NCBI GenBank assembly: GCA_905250075.1
Contig: CAJNOP010000080.1
Coordinates: 248,001-312,000 of the forward strand
Reading direction: 5' to 3'
From: Rotaria sp. Silwood1
Lineage: Eukaryota; Rotifera; Eurotatoria; Philodinida; Philodinidae
Length of the DNA: 64,000 nucleotides
Below the pieces are notes generated by a model, which worked only from the letters and a program-made list of their open reading frames with translations, did no database searches and was not told where the DNA came from. This document shows positions 1 to 13,200 of the stretch, in pieces (position 1 is the stretch's first letter; every line of letters starts with the position of its first letter). The position numbers and the translations under genes were made by a program.

Positions 1-1748
1 CATAGAAATCCTCAAAAGTTCCGAAACAATAATATTTGTCTTGTCATTATTTAGGTATTCTGAAAAAGAAAAGAATTGTACCGTTTGAAATTTGCATTCA
101 GTTATCAAAGCATTTTTTCATACTCCATTATTTCGATAACGAAAAGTACATCGATGTTTTTTTTGGAAAATCTAAACATCCTCACAAAAAAAAAGTTTGC
201 ATAGGAAATTTTTTGCCTCAGGAATCATTTACATTTAATTTTCAAAAATACAACTTTAATTCATTTTTTTCTTAAATAAAATGCACGAAGTGAAAGTCTT
301 TAGAGTAATTTAATATACATTTAACATAAAAATGAAGTCATTTTCGTTTTACGATTCAATGATAAATTGATATTAATCTTTATCTGTCTACTATTGAAAA
401 ATTTTCAATCAATGCTCATTAATTTCTTTAAATAGAATGTCATGATTAAATAGCTTGATTATTATTTGGAAATTACTTTTGTTTTTTTTTATTTTGATAT
501 GCTTATCAATGAGTGAGAATGACTTTTAATTATATGCTTTTTATTTAATATTAAATTTTCAAGTATTCAGAGTTAACTCTTGCTAATTAGTTGAAATACT
601 GCAGGAATATAGACAAGAATTCTTTGAATGTTAAAGTGCACATAATGCAAAAATTGAATAAATCATTTTTCTTGCTCCTTCTTATACCATTTTATAGAGC
701 ATAAAAATTTCATCAAAGATATATTATTTTCGAATCTATTGGTCGATGTTTGATCAATACAAAAACAAAAGATTAGGAAAGTAAGAAGCAATATCTAAAA
801 CAACGAGTTTTCGTCATAAATTTTCAAGTGTTTTGTTATTCACATAATGAAAGTATTGCCCGACATGCATCTATCGAATAAAACTTCTCAATTACATTAT
901 TTGTGCTATTTATAGATAATATTGTAAAGTTCTCTAGGTTTTTTTTTATATTAAGAGATAAGATCAAGTCTCATGTCTCTTGAGAATCACTAGGTATTGA
1001 TATTCGAACGTATCCTATTATATCTGTACATGCTCAGACATAATTTTTTGAAAATTTATCCTGTAGCCTTCCAGAAGGATAATTCTGATCGAAAACGTAT
1101 CTGGTTAAAAAATTTGATTCGTTCTAGTTTTTTTTTACGCTGATTTCGAATATTTTTTCTGTTTTCTATATCATGAAAAAATTAAGTAAACATGTGCATA
1201 TTTTTTTTTCAGAATTTTAATATATAACTAGCTAGAAAGATCGAAAGCATGTAACTTTCTCAACAATAAAACAAAATCTAGAAAAAATAATAGCATCAAT
1301 TTGAAACTCAATATCTAATCATTCAAATAAGATATGATACTTGATTCTATCTCTTAATATGAAAAAACTAAAAAGATATATAAGATTGTCTATGAATACT
1401 ACAAAAACGTGTTTTGGTAGTCGTATTCAATATATCGATGTTGAATAATACTTTCATTATGTAAGCAACAAAAAAACTTGAAAATTTCCTATGAAAACTT
1501 ATTTGTTTTAAAGCTGTATTTCGTATTTTCTTAAAACATGAAGCAATAATATAATTCCAATTAAATTTTCATGCTCTATCGAATCATACGTAAAGAAGCT
1601 TGAGAAAGAAACTTATTCGATTATATCTCTATGTATACTTTACAAAATTTCGCTTGTTTTTTTTTTCTAATTATAAAACATAATCTATTCAAACATTTCA
1701 CATTTTCTAGATATATCTGTTTAATAAATGTCTTTTTTCTTTTTTTAG
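1..1748. other. AT-rich non-coding stretch upstream of the cadherin terminal exons
   Basis: I see no convincing exon here. It is homopolymer-rich and AT-rich and is most simply the large intron (or introns) preceding the last two cadherin exons. A 79-codon open frame near the left edge (36-275) has no family resemblance and is lysine/phenylalanine-rich, as expected of AT-rich noise. A pyrimidine-rich acceptor tract ends at 1748, just before the cadherin exon. Confidence 0.5.
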
Positions 1749-2189
1749 AGACACTGCCGGCGAAGAAGATCATTCGAGATATAACCTACGTGTATTAAAA
1801 AGACCAATATATGATTTACAAGATAGTAATATTATATCCCATAATAGCATATCAAGTATAAATAATCTAGATAAATTTATTATTGAATAATATTTTTATA
1901 TTTATTTTTTTAAGGTTATCACGCTTCAAGGGTTTATCTTCGACCATCACTTAGTGATTATATTGAGAAAAAACTTGATGAACAAGTTATATCATATGCA
2001 AATGATACAAAATTACATTATCAATATGAAGGTGAAGGTTCTATAGCATCAGATTTAAGTTCTATGGAATCTTTATCTTTACAAGATGAAAATGATTATA
2101 GATTTTTGTATTCATTGGGACTAAAATTTTCACCTTTAGAAGATCGATATTCTGATCACGTTCAGAATAATAATAATAATAATACTTAG
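1749..2189 (+). CDS. Cadherin, C-terminal cytoplasmic (catenin-binding) region, 3' end only
   Basis: Exons about 1749-1855 and 1915-2189, joined in frame across a 59-base GT-AG intron; stop TAG at 2187-2189. The product resembles the tail of classical cadherins. A GEED acidic start is followed by a PSLSDYIEKKLDE segment matching the family's DFI-x-E-x-L motif, then a YEGEGSIASDLSSMESLS stretch matching the conserved YEGSGS-x-A-x-SLSSL beta-catenin-binding core, then an NDY...LGLKFSPLED segment matching DYDYL-x-x-WG-x-RF-x-KLA. This region recruits beta-catenin/p120 to link adhesion to actin. The protein ends in a short asparagine run encoded by AAT repeats. Ectodomain, membrane segment and earlier exons must lie left of the window. 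The exact acceptor of the first exon is uncertain by a few bases. Confidence 0.85.
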
Positions 2190-2503
2190 AAAAAAAAAAA
2201 AACTAAACTTGTATAATTGTGTTTTTTTTTCCTTAAGCAGTATATAGATATTAGTTTTCATTTCCTATCACCTATGAATAACTCGTTTATCTTCATATCT
2301 TGAAATTTTTATGCATATTTTTATTTAATTTCTATATTTTTTACAATTATGTTTATATTTGCGCGAAAGAATATAAACCATCAAAAAAGAAAGAAAAAAA
2401 AAATGAAACGAAAGAAATGAAGCGCGACCGAATAAGTTTATCTGATCGTAAATTATATGGATATTTAAAAATAAATGAAAAAATAAAACTAAAATTTTTA
2501 TTC

Positions 2504-3400
2504 TCAAAAACCATATGTTGGAATAAGCATTGATATTCGTTGTTGAACAAATTTATAGTCAGGATATTTTCGAAATAACCGATCTTCAGTCATTGGAATT
2601 GATCCATATATCATCATTAATGTTATTAGTAATGGACCAAGTCCACACCACAATGGTGCATTATAAGTATAGCCAAGAAAAAATAAACCCCACCAAAATA
2701 TAATTTCACCGAGATAATTTGGATGTCGACTATATTTCCAGAGACCATTTGATAAAACTGCAAATCTATGTTCCTTTGATGTTTGCTTATGACGTCGAAA
2801 TGCTGTTAATTGTGTATCAGCAATATTTTCTAATAAAACACCGGAAAAAATAATTAACAATAATAATATATCCATTATTGTCAAACTTTCATATATATGA
2901 ATATTAGTATAGATGTAATATATCGATGATGAACCAATTAATACTTCAAACATTGGCAATAAATATAAAGCAAAAAATGCAAATACTAAAAAATTATCCT
3001 TATATTGTTGTCTCATCATTTCATAACGCCAATCTTCGTTCTTAATATTATTTGATGACAATAGTGTTTGCCATATTAAATGGAATGACCATAGAAATAT
3101 CAGAAGAATAAGTGGAAGACATTTCATTGATAAAAATTCAAATGAATTTAATGTAAAATTAAAATAAAAAGAACAAATCAATGGAACTAAAGGCCAATGA
3201 AGATCCTGAAGATTATTCCATGAAAAAAAATGATTACCAATAAAAAATAAAATACATGTTATGCAAAAATCAATAACATAAGTACGACATAATGGTGAAG
3301 AAATAAATGAAAGTAAAATAAAATGTAAAATAATTGATAATAAAAATAATATAGAATAAACAGTAAAATAAACGACTGAAGTTGATGATGGTAGTTTCAT
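2504..3400 (-). CDS. DUF1295 / steroid 5-alpha-reductase-like membrane protein
   Basis: Intronless frame of 298 residues. Several long hydrophobic segments predict a polytopic membrane protein (about residues 10-35, 42-58, 70-85, 92-112, 135-160, 172-192, 225-270). Near the C-terminus, about residues 219-232, is the signature GLWKYSRHPNYLGE followed by an aromatic WWG membrane stretch and a terminal EDRLFRKYPDY segment. This is the conserved C-terminal motif of the DUF1295 / 3-oxo-5-alpha-steroid 4-dehydrogenase / ICMT superfamily, where the RHPNY block lies at the cofactor site. The substrate cannot be told from sequence. The start is the first ATG of the frame and the length suits the family. 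Tail-to-tail with the cadherin gene and head-to-head with the EF-hand gene at 3718. Confidence 0.85.
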   Translation of the reverse strand: MKLPSSTSVVYFTVYSILFLLSIILHFILLSFISSPLCRTYVIDFCITCILFFIGNHFFSWNNLQDLHWPLVPLICSFYFNFTLNSFEFLSMKCLPLILLIFLWSFHLIWQTLLSSNNIKNEDWRYEMMRQQYKDNFLVFAFFALYLLPMFEVLIGSSSIYYIYTNIHIYESLTIMDILLLLIIFSGVLLENIADTQLTAFRRHKQTSKEHRFAVLSNGLWKYSRHPNYLGEIIFWWGLFFLGYTYNAPLWCGLGPLLITLMMIYGSIPMTEDRLFRKYPDYKFVQQRISMLIPTYGF

Positions 3401-3717
3401 ATTTCTTCAAAAAAAAACAATAACACACAAATATTTCAAAAAAAAAAAATTTATATGGGTGTGTGTATGTCACAGCATGAAGCTGTTTTTAACTTACACG
3501 GTGAAATAAAAAAAAGAAAGAATAACGATAACAACACATAAAACTAAAAAAGAACGGTCGGGAAGAAAGAAAAAAAAAGACATGATTCGTTGTTTCTTTC
3601 GTTCGTCAATAACAACCATGGCTCACCTTGGCAACATTTTAGTTACAGACACAGCATTAGTGCATTACCATTCAAAAGAAAAAAAAAGATTGAATACTTA
3701 GGGAAAAAAATTCTATC
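3401..3717. promoter_or_regulatory. Shared divergent promoter interval
   Basis: Only about 317 bases separate the start codons of the DUF1295 gene (minus) and the EF-hand gene (plus), so both promoters and 5' UTRs must lie here. The interval is A-rich with several adenine runs; I see no clear TATA box or named site. Inferred from gene arrangement only. Confidence 0.45.
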
Positions 3718-5184
3718 ATGGATTCTGATGATCGACTTGATACTTTTCGTCAATCCAATACCATGTCATCAATGGAACAAACTTTGACAGCACCATTGAA
3801 TAATACAATTGACTTTCTTGTAATAATTATCAATAATTAAACTCGATTTATCATTTCTTGTTTTTTGTTCTTTTTTTTTTCTTCAGGGACCTGGAAATGA
3901 CCTTGGCCAAACAACCGTCAACTACGAACAAATATTAGATGAATCTTCTCGAGAACGTAAATTATTCATTATTTAATATAATTAAACTTTTTTTTGTTTC
4001 TCTTTTTTCATACAATTATTAGCATTTATTTTATTATAATAACAACAATAAGAACTATCAAGATAAACAAAATGTGAAACATTGCAGCTGTCGAAGCTAA
4101 AATTGCCTCTTCATGGCATCGAGACATTATTGAGATAATGCATGCAAATATAGACAGATGTTACTCTAAACGAATCGAATGCATCTTATAACGTCAAGAA
4201 ATCTGATTCGAATATTTATATTAACCAAGATAGAATTTCAATATACAACAAAATCAGAATAATTAAAAAAGATTATATAGTGAATTATTAGGATGTAAAA
4301 AAAGAAAGATTTTCTAACACATCAACATATAGAAAAAACAATTTTTATGAATATATTATAACCAATTCACCTTTGTTTTTTTTTTGATCTTGCAATCATT
4401 TAATCCATGACATGAAAAAAAAATGTTTATTTTAGTATTTGAATTCTAATTCTTTTTTTTATCTTGTTTATATTCTAGTACTTAAATATGGTTTTAAAAA
4501 AGTGGCGAAAAAAAATGATTATATTCGTATAGAAGAAATCGGTGACGCATTTCGTCATTCAGGTCAAAACCCCACGGAAGATATTATTAAAGATATGATT
4601 GAAAAAGCAAAAACACTTAAAACATCAATTCCTCGTGACGAAGACGACGGTTCGTATATATATATAGCTTTTAAAATTCGTAAAAGTGTGAATAGAATAA
4701 AAAATATTTAAGTGTCGTTCGATATTTGTTGATTTTTTGCTTGTATTTGAATTCTCTGAAATGTTTATATTTTATTGAAATAATATTGTTATTTATCATA
4801 ATATAGATGGACCACCGGATGATCATTTATCATTTGCTGATTTTTTGACAGTTGTTCATGAAAATTGGATAGCATCTGAAGATGATAAACAACAATTACA
4901 AGACGCATTTGATATACTTGATCCACAAAACAAATCAAAATTGATGGTTGATGAATTTGTATATTTACTTAAAAATTGTGATTGGTCTGAGGAGGAAATT
5001 CAATTACTTTTATCACAAGTTAGCTGTGCTGATGGTTATTTTCTTCATGATGGTAAACAATAATTATCTATTATTTGTTGTTAATATTAATTTTTTGTTT
5101 ATTTCTATAGATTTACAAAAATTACTTTTGACACCAGTTGAATTACCAAAGAAAAAATCAGGAAAAACAAAAAAGAAAAAATAA
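3718..5184 (+). CDS. EF-hand protein, EFCAB2/DRC8-like, calcium-binding loops degenerate
   Basis: Five exons: 3718-3819, 3887-3956, 4479-4649, 4807-5052, 5111-5184; all joins keep frame, giving 220 residues. After a polar N-terminus (residues 1-57), an EF-hand-like segment YIRIEEIGDAFRHSGQNPTE resembles the first hand of EFCAB2/DRC8, a subunit of the axonemal nexin-dynein regulatory complex. A second pair follows: DDKQQLQDAFDILDPQNKSK then LMVDEFVYLLKNCDWSEEEI. The visible loop DPQNKSKLMVDE lacks the acidic residues at positions 3 and 5 and the glycine at 6, so calcium binding there is unlikely. The tail is lysine-rich (KKKSGKTKKKK). Intron 2 (3957-4478) is unusually long for this gene and may hide a further exon. 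Assignment to DRC8 is by resemblance; a calmodulin-like regulatory light chain is the alternative. Confidence 0.7.
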
Positions 5185-6772
5185 CTTGTTTTTTTTTTCT
5201 TGTACAAATATGCTTGCTAATTTTTTTCTATAAATATGTATGAATTTATTCGTTTTATTTTTTTTTATCTGCTTAGTTATGATATTTTGTACTTTGTTTT
5301 CTTTTTTTTTGGGAGGGGAAGAAGGAAGGGAGAGGAAGGAGAGGCGATAGTTATCTTATAGATTTCGTAATTCTTCATCGATCTTCATCAATTATATCAG
5401 CAGAGTTTTTTTTCTTATTTTTTTTCTTCTGGTACATTTGTTCCCTGGCTATTATAGATTTTTTTACCAGTCGTTTCTGTCCTTGTCGTTAGTCGCTGGA
5501 AAGAAGCGTATAAACGAAGAAGACAATCTTAATAGAAAACATCTGACGGTCTTGTGCGAACTGTTTTACAAGACAGTCTTCTATCATACAGATATACAGA
5601 AAAAGAACGTTTGCTTTTTATCCAACAAGATGATTTGTACTGAAGTAACAACGATTAGAACATTTCCTATTTCTTGCCATAAGAATATTGTTCCTTTTCT
5701 TCTTGTCTTTATGTCATCGAGGGGAAAAGAATTGTCAGCCGCAAAGCAACGTCAAGACTTCTATATGTATATATTTTTTTCTTATGCACCCACGACTTGA
5801 TAATAATAATAATGAATAATGATACCCTGGATTCTCTTTGATAAATATACGATGTACAGCTGCTCTAAAGAGAAATAAATTTGAACTGTAATAGTACATT
5901 AAAACAAACGAAACTGTCTAGCATAAATTTTTAAGTGTGCATTTAGAAAAGGCGAAGTAACGCTCGAATAGAGAATGGGTAACGCAAAATAAAAAAAATA
6001 TATAAACGCTCAAAAAACAATAACAACAACAAGTACAGTTACGAATAACGGTCTTTCTTTTAATTTATGTGTGCATCTATGCATACGCAAGTGCATAATA
6101 TTCGTCTCTTGTTGTTTTCTTTTGTATTTCGTTTTAACCCTTTTTGTTTTTTCTTGTATGTGTGTATGTGTTTTTTTTAAGGCTTCTATTTCGTTGGCGT
6201 TCTTGTGCCGACCTGTAGCTTGTTTTTTGTTGCTGGTGCGGTCACAGACAGCGAATAGCAAAAACGAAGCGACGAAGCAATTGTGAAAAAAAACACAAAA
6301 CGCACCGCGAGAAGCAGAAAGAGCAATGAAAAAAAAGAAGAAAAAGAGAAAAACTAAAAATGTGTTCGGTATCTGTACAGGAAAAAAGAACCTCTTCCTT
6401 TCTCTCGTTTTGTCTGTCTGTCTTTCCTTCATTCGTTCTACGGTTTTTTTTTGCGCTGTCGAATACTCGCTTCGTCGGGTGTTTTGCTGTGCGTCTCTCT
6501 CTCCTCTTTCTCCTTTCTTGTGGTTGCCCTCTTGTGGTTGTTTTCTTTTTTCTCCCTCTCTCTCACTCTCTCGTGCGACCGACTTTGCGTCCCATCTTCT
6601 TCGATTGGGAAGCGCTGGTGTGTTTCTAGAGTCTCTGATGGATGTCAACGGCCCAAAGAAATCACCACAGCAGCCTTTTCGCAGTCTGTTGCCGTTACGT
6701 TTTACTTGTCACAGTCGTTACGGCGACCAGTCGGAACGCCTATAATTTTCTGAGTGAGCCGGTGTGCTTGAA
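5185..6772 (+). promoter_or_regulatory. Upstream/5' region of the ADAMTS gene with CT-rich tracts
   Basis: No convincing exon. 5310-5350 is a purine-rich GGGAGGGGAAGAAGG-type tract. From about 6010 base composition becomes less AT-rich, with CT/TC-rich low complexity at about 6390-6570, ending shortly before the ATG at 6773. Long open frames on both strands here (for example 6010-6648 minus and 6326-6745 plus) follow simple-sequence composition and are not believed. The change of composition directly upstream of a signal-peptide exon suggests promoter plus 5' UTR. Confidence 0.45.
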
Positions 6773-9700
6773 ATGCATTTCGACATCTTTATGGTGTTCG
6801 TCTCTATTGCTACTACTGTTCTTTGTTCGTTACCGTCATCCTTGTCAAACTCGATCATTACTCAAACTAGCTCAATAATAACGACAAGTAAGTGTTATTC
6901 TTTATTAAATTAAATTACTTAGATAGTCACTTAGAAACTATTACTATTCATTCTTATGGATTTTGCTCTACATTGATTGGTGTATATATCTGTATATATA
7001 TAAATATATAAATATATGTAGTTATATGTAAAATGAAAGAAGCTTAAGTGCCGGTATACTATAAGGTGATATAATAAATAATGTAATTCGATCTTTGATC
7101 TGTATCAATTTAGTAATTATGTGGTGTTTTCCTTCTTCACTTTTTTTTCTTTCTTTTGTTCTCTTATTGCTGACTTATGATTAAATCTGATATACAGATA
7201 TAAATATACATATATAATATATATACATATGTATATGTGTACATGAATCAGCAGGACTGGCAACCTTGAAGGAATCTTAGAGAGTTTGGTAACGATATGT
7301 CACCATTTTATTGCTAGACGTTATTTTGCTTCTGTTTTTTTTCTACTGGTGAGAAGTGTTACGTTGTGATGATGTTGTCTTGAAGAAGAAAACGACATAA
7401 GAATAAACGGTGGTTAATGACACTCTTTCGGGTGCAATAACAACAACAACATTAATAGCCTTTTGAAGGGTAGAGAGAAAATCTCAAATACAAATCTTGT
7501 CATTGAAATGCAAGGTAGCTGTAGTAACGTTTTTTAAATGAGACAACAAGCGTGGAGATCGTACAAAAAGACAATATCTTGATTTTTTTTGTTTATCTAT
7601 ACATTCAATGTACATCGATCAATCGATCGATCGATCAGAGCAACTGTTGCTCGCTAGTTTTCGATGATTGACACACAAACCGCAATCGATTGATGTGTCA
7701 AAAAAAAACCGCTAGAGTCTGATAGGAAAGAGAAGAAAGCTTGCCACATATATGGATATATAAATATGCCTAGTTCTTCTCTTATAGCATTTAATCTTAA
7801 TCAAGATTATGTCACCTTGATAAGACATATTCACATCATATTTTTGGAAGAAGTTTTATTCTCTTGAGAGAGAACGTGCTTTTTTTTTGCTTGGTTTTGA
7901 TTGATTTCTACTAACTTAATAATCTTGCTTTTCTTATACTTCATAATAATATAAAAGATAATGAAAAAATATTTCAAAGAATAATATTCCCATAAAAAAG
8001 CGATTCTCAGGCATTCGAATGTCTCGACATTTAGTTTATTTATCTGTTATCTTCTAAGACAATGTTTTTTGGTATGCCTGCATATACACACACACACGCA
8101 CACTTTCCCTCGACAAAATGAGGGTGTCAGAATGAAGGCTATTGCTAAATAGAAACGATAAACTCTTGTTGTCTGGAATGACAAACAAGATAAAACCTTG
8201 CCATCAATGTTGTTGGTGATTGTATACAGAAGATGATTCACATATAAAAAAAAAGATTCTTCAATGGTTTCGATTGACGATATAAAAATCAATTAGAGTG
8301 ATGTCAGTTTACTTGTATTATGTAATAAAATGTATGCACAAGCACTTGATAAGAGGCGTGTCTACGCGTATATATAAGTGTAAATTTATGAATTTTCATT
8401 ACTTGGCATGCACATTCACATAAATGCTCATAAAAACTGATTTTCATCTTCAGGGACGAAGTTGTCAAATGCTTTGATCTGCTTCCGTCTTATGTATTTA
8501 CTTTTTTTCTTTTATTGAATACGTATGTGTATGTGTTCCTTCTTTCTTTTTTTTCTAAGGTTCTTTTACTTCGAATAGTCAGTTAATATGTTCATTCGTG
8601 TGCATCTACTGTACAATTTTCAACGACCTCCACATGCAATAAATGTCTTTTTTTTGTATGCATGCATTTGATAGTTATATGAGACGTTACTACAAACCTA
8701 CGTTACGCCTCGAAATAAACGGTTTCGAGTGGCAAAATATATCTTTTTTTTTTCTCTCTCTCTCTCTCTCGCTCACTTTTTTTCTCTATTTTACACAAAG
8801 GTCAAATAAATCTGAATTACATCTGTCTCCAAAAACGCAGCACTTGATGGTAACCTTCAAGAGGAAAAGTGTTTGCTAATGCTGTCGCCGAGATAACATA
8901 TGTACACATTGACAAGTAGATACATGATTACGTTGCACATAAAAAAAAAGAATGCAAGTTTATTATTTAAGTCCAAAGTGAGAGAAAAACAAGAGATGAC
9001 CTTTGTACGATATACAGAAACGTTATGAGAACATGAAAAAAAATTCGATCTCATCTACATTAACTATCTTTCTCATCTTTTTTTTCTTTTCTCTCGTTTT
9101 TTATTTTGTGAAACAGAACACTTGCTACGAAAGATAACAAACGACTGATCTTTGCGGGCAGAAGTCAGTCGCTATCCGACACGCTGTTGCAAATGTCCGC
9201 GCAATACAAATAAATAATCATTAGAGATCTGTAAGATAGTCAAGGCACCGTTATCGCTAGTATTACCAATAGAACAGACAATTGCCTAGAAATCAATTCA
9301 TAAAAAAAAATATCATCTTTCACGCTTTCTAATCCGTCTATTCGATAAAGCCATATAAAATATCGAAGGACAAAATACTCAAGTACACCTATTTGTTCTA
9401 ATAAACTGTATACATATTTATTTACTGTCAATGTAATTCATATATATATATATAGGAAAAAAAACAGCTTTTTCATTGACGTCTTTAACTATCTGTAAAT
9501 ATCTAAACGATCACACATATGCAAATATGCAGTAGACAGAGTGGTTTTTTTTCTCATCAATAACATGAATAATGAAAAAAAAAGAACGATTCAACAGGAC
9601 TAATGCGCAAGCAAACGCAATCAGGCGAAATAAAAGAAAACATTGCATATGCATATATTTCTAACAACGATAAAGAATATTGTATAAAAATGTGTACGCG

Positions 9701-10214
9701 TTTATTTCATGGGGACAAGGTTAAACATGATTAATGATCATTACTGTCAATGTATATATATATGCCTATTCTAATGAAACACTAACATACAAAAGTTGTT
9801 AACATGCGAAGATTTATAAATCTATATGTATACATATAAACAAATCGACTAGGCATTACTGATCGATTTCTCTTGCTAATGTATTATACCAAATGTTTTA
9901 TTTAGATAAAAATCGTTTATATGATAGAAAAACTGAATAACATTGCATAATATAACTTTGTTTTTTTTTTTTTATCAATAGTTAATAAGAAGATTAAGTG
10001 TATTTTTGGCACAAGACATATATTATATTAATTAATTTTTCTTTAGACACGGCCGAACAAGAACAGTTTACCTATGAAATTGTCATTCCCCGATCGTTAC
10101 GATCATCAAAATCATTCTCATTCGTGCCTGATTGGAAAGCTCGACTAAGAGATAACGATAAAACATATCTTACATCAGCTATACGTCATAAACGTTCAAC
10201 AAAAACATTTATTG

Positions 10215-10248
<34 letters not shown>

Positions 10249-13200
10249 GGAATTCTATTATCGTATACATGCCTTTAATCGAACATTTGATTTAACACTA
10301 ATCGAAGACGAAACATTTCTAGCTCCATCATTTATCATACAACATTTTGATCATGATCGCACATGGACAACCAAAGATATTGAACATTGTTTTTATAAGG
10401 GCTATGTCAATCGAAATCCTTCCTCTACTGTATCAATTAGTTTATGTCATGGATTGGTACGTATTATTCTATTAATAGTGAAAACATATGTGAGATAATA
10501 TTGTTGTTAAACCAAGATATCGTTTTCAATCAATCAATATAAATTGTTTTGAAGTTGACAGAATGATAGCAGGAGAATTGTTGACAATATTTCATTTCCT
10601 ATTCTCAATGAAAAATGAGTTATTGGTTTGGTTAGAATTTGCAGACTTTCAAAAATTGAAATTTTATTGATTAGAACAACTTTAAAAATCCGTATTTTAT
10701 CTTTCCATGTGTTTCCTAATTGGCCTTATCGCACCGTTTAAAGAATACAATGTTTTCATACGAAACCTAAAAACATATTCTTTCGCTAGCATATTTATAA
10801 AGAAACCAGTTACAGATTGCTTAGAATTAAAGAAAGGTTTCATATAAACAGTCTTTTTGTTTTGAAAATGTTGAAACAAACATCAAATAATACTTATCTA
10901 AGGTTTCATTTCTACTGAAATAACTGTTAATATTAAATCATATTTAGTTTATTTGTTGATGTTTGTTTTATTGTATATTTTTCTATGAAATTTAATATTA
11001 TTTTTAGCTCGGAACCTTTATGTATAATGATACTGAATATTTTATTGAGCCTAAATATAATGAGAATGATTCTCAATGGAATTTTGAACATTTATTTTAC
11101 ACACATAAAGATTCAATATTATCAATTACAGATACTGATCAAACAGTACGATGTCCTGTTACTGGTAAATGATTAAAATTATATCTCATAATGTACTTTA
11201 TATATATTATATATTTATATAGGTGAACCTCATTTTGAAAAACAAAAATCCTATGTCCATTATCATCGTTCCCCAAAACAGCGATTGCGGCGATATAGAA
11301 ATAAAAAATTTTCCAGAAACTTGTCTTCCACATTTTTCTCTTCAAATGTTTCGACTGATATGTTATTGAATAGTGTTGAAAATGACTCTGCACATAAATC
11401 TAATAATATTCATGTAAAACGTCGAGCGAAGCGTCAATTTGATTTTGATCCTATGGCTAAACATGTTGAAGTACTTGTTGCTTATGATCAATCAATAAAA
11501 GAATTCCATTCAGATGCTGATATTCAATCATACATTCTCACACTTTTTAGCTATGTAAGTTTTAGGGAAAAAAATAAATAAATATGTTTAACATTTGAAA
11601 TTAAATTCATTTATTTAGGTGTCACATCTATACTCGGATGCTAGTATTGGTAATAATATTAAAATATGGCTTGTTAAATTAGTCGATTTAGGCCAAGATA
11701 TTACTGTAAGAATATATAATAAAAATTATTTTTCATTATTTTATATTATTTTCTTTTTTTTTTAATTAGGATTATATAAAATATAGTGATGATGCAGCTG
11801 ATATATTAGGTAGATTCTGTAAATGGCAAAAAGATTATCATACACCAGGTACATATGATGCGGCTGTTCTTCTTACCAGGTATAATGTTAACAAAAAAAA
11901 ATAGAAAACTGTCTTCATTCTAGTTTATTTTTATTTTTTATTTAGAACACCTTTATGTAATAAACGAGCTAAAAATGTAACAGATAGCAAATGTGACACA
12001 TTAGGATTAACTGAATTAGGTACAATGTGTAATTATACATCAAATTGTGCTGTCGTACGTGATAACGGATTTGCTACTGCATTTACAATTGCTCATGAAA
12101 TTGCTCATTTGTAAGATAATTAAAAATTTTTCTATTTAAAATCGATTTTCTTTTTCTTTTTCTTTTTTTTTTTGTTTATATAGATTTGGTATTCGACATG
12201 ATAATGACAAAGCATGTTTGGATCATACTACAGAACAAAATATCATGGCTACCTCACTAACATTTAATCATAATCATTATAAATGGTCGAATTGTAGTCG
12301 ACATTATTTTACTCAATATCTTGAGTAGGTTTTCAAGTCTACTGAATTTTCATTACATAGTGAAAGAATATCGTTTTATAATTTATATGTGATTCATTAA
12401 TGAGGAAATCTTTCGATTTTTGTGCCTATATATACTATTAAATATTCTAGTCGAAATCTTAGAACGATTTGAATTCCTGTGAAGACTTTGGCGTAACTAT
12501 TGAATGTTTACAGATTTCAAAGTATGATGGCTGCGTATCTTTAAACTATGAAATTTTCAAAAAAACAGAGACTTTGTGAAGCATAGTGAGTAGTATACGA
12601 ATATTTTGAAAAGTTCATAGTTAGTAGATACGATGTCTTCAAATTCTGAAACTCTTCATACCAACTACTGCATATGAAACATTCAATTGGAAGTAGTTTT
12701 AAGACTAAATTCGAAAGTACGATTATTCCGAATACTCGGGCTCAATTAAGGATCTCTATGAAAACGCAATAGTTTCACTAAATCTCCATGAGTACTTAAA
12801 TTCTTTTTGGATTTTCACTAAAATACGTTGTAGCTTTTATAGGCGGCGTACCATATAAATCGAAAAGCAGATATCTTGGTAGGTTTCTCTGTAAGCGTTT
12901 CAATTTAAGCAGTCTATAGAATAATTGAAAAGTTACTCTGCTATAATAAGCGAATGTTTATAATTCAGATACGTATGAAACAGATGTTTTTGAAAAATTA
13001 CTATTAACTTTAATAAAGAAAGAACTATATAGTCTAACAGATTATAGAAAACAAATTATATTACACAAACATCGTGTTTTTATACTTGAATAAAGTTTTC
13101 ATCACTGCGTAAACATTTTTTTTATAAATGTATGTTTAAGATTTTTATCGCTGAGTGTTTTTTTTTGGTTATTCTAAGTATTTCTTTCTTTAATCTATCG

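Noticed and set aside
36..275. 79-codon plus-strand frame at the left edge
   Set aside because: Lysine/phenylalanine-rich, no splice context, no resemblance to cadherin or any family.
6010..6648. Long minus-strand frame (212 codons) upstream of the ADAMTS gene
   Set aside because: Arises from CT/GA-rich simple sequence; composition explains the lack of stops, and plus-strand frames overlap it in the same way.
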